From Asanoa ferruginea (GTDB lineage: Bacteria > Actinomycetota > Actinomycetes > Mycobacteriales > Micromonosporaceae): a stretch of 64,000 bases of DNA. The position numbers and the translations under genes were made by a program. The notes below the pieces were generated by a model. The model did no database searches and had not been told where the DNA came from. It worked only from the letters and a program-made list of their open reading frames with translations. The stretch's first letter is position 1. Every line of letters starts with the position of its first letter. Location of the stretch: assembly GCF_003387075.1 (NCBI RefSeq), contig NZ_QUMQ01000001.1, positions 6,386,001 through 6,450,000 on the forward strand, read 5' to 3'. This document shows, piece after piece, positions 62,474 to 64,000 of this stretch.

Positions 62474-64000
62474 CCACCAGCCGCACCGGGGCGGTGTAGG
62501 CAACCCGGCCGAACCACATGACCTTGGCCAGTGCCCACCACGTGCCTGGGGTGGCGTCGGTCGGCACGGTTACCCCGAACGACACCGACGCCTTGCCGCC
62601 GGCGTCGAGCGCGAAGCCCTGGGTGTGCGGCGCGAGCATGTCCCAGGTGCCCCACGGGCTGATCACCTGTGCCTCGCCGTGCACGGCATACCCGGCCGGG
62701 TTGGCCAGCGACAACGTGATCGTCGCCCGCTGGCCGGCACGCAGCCGCAGTTCGTCGACGTCGAGTTCGGCCGACAGGGCCGGCCCGGCATCGCCGAGCG
62801 CCAGCACGTCTTCGACCGTGCTGCCGGCATGTTCCAACTGGGCCGTGACGACACCGCCGGCGGCCGCGTCCGGACCGGGCACGAGGTCGACGCCGAACGA
62901 CGTCCAGCCGCCCGGCTCCAAGCGGACCGGCCGCTCGGCCGGGTCAGCCGTCCAGCCGGCGGGAGCTTCGATCCACACCGTCCCGTCGAAGGGACCATCG
63001 ACGAGGTCGCTCGCCACGGTCACCGAAATCGCACCGGACGCCGCGCGGTGGAGGTGCACGCTCACCGGCTGGTTGCCCATCGGCGCGGGACCCTTGTTGT
63101 GTAGCCAGTAGCGGGCGTACACCGGCTGCACCGGCTCGCTCCGTGGCCCGAGTTCGACGGACGACGAGCCAGGCGCTGCGTTGAGCAACCACGTCTCGAT
63201 CTCGAACGGCTCGAGCACCGAAGGGTCACCCGGCCGTGGGCGCTCCACCACGTCGGCCCGGCCGGCAACCGTGAGACCTGGACCCGCCAGCCGAACGGTG
63301 GCGGTCCGGCCGTGTGGCTCGTAGACCCGGGCCGTGACCCCAGCGCGCTCAGCGGCCGGGCGGCCCGACGCGAGGGGATCACCGGTGGCCTTGAGCGCGG
63401 TGAGCACCGCACCCGGCGACACGGTCAACAACGCCGACGAGGCCGGCAACGACCCCGGGTGTGCCTCGGCCACCACAGCGACGAGCGGATGGTTGTAGTC
63501 GTGCGCCCGCGCCGTGATCCCGCCCGCGCGCCAGTCACCGTCGGAGGACGTGAGCGCGTACTCGAACGAGTGGGTCCAATGTTGGAGCGCGAACGGCGAA
63601 CCATCGGGCGCGGTCCGGCGCGGCGGGTCGATCCACACCCCGGTCGGCCAGCCGGTGCACGACCGCAACAGCGACAGGTGCAGCCCGCCGTCGGCGGTGA
63701 CCGCGAACCCGGGAACGCCCCGGTTGAGCACCGCGACAGTCCGGTCCTCGTAGGCCTCCGGCGAGAACGAGCCGGCCACCGGAACCGAGAACTCGGCCAG
63801 GTCGGCGACCAGCGCGGCGACCGCCGCCGCGTCGTCATCCGTCGACGCCACCAGCAGGACGGGCAGGTCGCGCAGGCCGGTGAGGTCGGCGCTCGGTTGC
63901 CAGACCTCGTCCAGCGGCCGCGCGGCGGGCAGCCACATGCGGACGGCGCCGGTGGCGGCGAGTTGCCGGTCGAACGCGGCCGCGTGGTCCGGACCGGCGG
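62463..64000 (-). CDS. alpha-mannosidase-like protein (GH38 C-terminal part; 5' end outside window)
   Basis: The frame is open across the window edge, giving about 512 visible residues of the C-terminal half. FALQHWTHSFEYALTSSDGDWRAGGITARAHDYNHPLVAV is the hallmark of the GH38 C-terminal beta region. A NEW3-like domain (about the last 170 residues, RAGQRATITLSLANPAGYAVHGEAQV) and VRLVVEP close the protein. The catalytic GH38 domain would be outside the window. It probably removes alpha-mannose from the oligosaccharide handled by this locus. Confidence 0.82.
   Translation of the reverse strand, partial: AGPDHAAAFDRQLAATGAVRMWLPAARPLDEVWQPSADLTGLRDLPVLLVASTDDDAAAVAALVADLAEFSVPVAGSFSPEAYEDRTVAVLNRGVPGFAVTADGGLHLSLLRSCTGWPTGVWIDPPRRTAPDGSPFALQHWTHSFEYALTSSDGDWRAGGITARAHDYNHPLVAVVAEAHPGSLPASSALLTVSPGAVLTALKATGDPLASGRPAAERAGVTARVYEPHGRTATVRLAGPGLTVAGRADVVERPRPGDPSVLEPFEIETWLLNAAPGSSSVELGPRSEPVQPVYARYWLHNKGPAPMGNQPVSVHLHRAASGAISVTVASDLVDGPFDGTVWIEAPAGWTADPAERPVRLEPGGWTSFGVDLVPGPDAAAGGVVTAQLEHAGSTVEDVLALGDAGPALSAELDVDELRLRAGQRATITLSLANPAGYAVHGEAQVISPWGTWDMLAPHTQGFALDAGGKASVSFGVTVPTDATPGTWWALAKVMWFGRVAYTAPVRLVVEP

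Overview
The window is very GC-rich with actinobacterial gene style throughout: GTG starts, 4-nt ATGA overlaps, LAL and BTAD giant regulators, paired ClpP paralogues with a PopR-type regulator, many TetR/XRE regulators, twin-permease sugar ABC operons without their own ATPase. It looks like a chromosomal segment of a filamentous actinomycete, most likely a Micromonosporaceae relative (inference from gene content; no rRNA or tRNA is present to confirm it). I see no integrase, transposase, phage module or CRISPR array.

Layout. 0-4 kb: end of a LuxR-type regulator, a DUF4242 protein with a lipoprotein, a VOC protein, and a GntR-acdS (ACC deaminase) operon. 4.0-7.3 kb: a rifampicin-monooxygenase-like flavoprotein preceded by a 19-codon leader ORF, a tautomerase/SDR pair and the divergent TetR. 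7.3-13.1 kb: MFS exporter, AraC regulator, methyltransferase and an alpha/beta-hydrolase-glycosyltransferase fusion, with two minisatellite-like arrays between convergent genes. 13.1-21.9 kb: a 1087-residue BTAD-ATPase regulator, a clpP-clpP pair with PopR-like regulator and PopR-like box, a membrane protein-HK-RR operon, a cold-shock gene with a structured leader, and a methyltransferase. 21.9-31.5 kb: secreted sialidase, TetR and its divergent oxidoreductase, a polytopic membrane protein with a C-terminal serine-hydrolase triad, cupin, DHA2 exporter, DUF4352, MDR and DUF4389 proteins. 31.6-36.6 kb: a GT4-GT4-toroid-GH130 sugar cluster.

38-44 kb holds the most interesting unit: an ECF41-type sigma factor surrounded by four promoters sharing the same rare element, TGTCACA (once CGTCACA), 16 bases, then GGTC. 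They lie upstream of a haem peroxidase, an NmrA-like NAD(P)-binding protein, a type II NADH dehydrogenase and an alpha/beta hydrolase. The dehydrogenase is translationally overlapped by a free-standing copy of the ECF41 C-terminal regulatory domain. I read this as one local redox regulon with a possible detached regulator of the sigma factor.

44.5-48.3 kb carries a phosphoesterase lipoprotein, a DHFR-like protein, two membrane proteins, a truncated haemoglobin, and a small RHH-like regulator with an SRPBCC protein. 48.3-64 kb is a glycan-utilisation locus: GH2 beta-mannosidase and an (alpha/alpha)6 glycosidase, divergent from LacI, then a multidomain secreted GH10 enzyme, a sugar-binding lipoprotein and two ABC permeases. 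After a VOC gene and a parvulin-like gene comes the C-terminal part of a GH38-like alpha-mannosidase running off the window. Two LacI operators flank the LacI promoter. Three short-unit tandem arrays (60, 15 and 62 bp) all begin at gene 3' ends.
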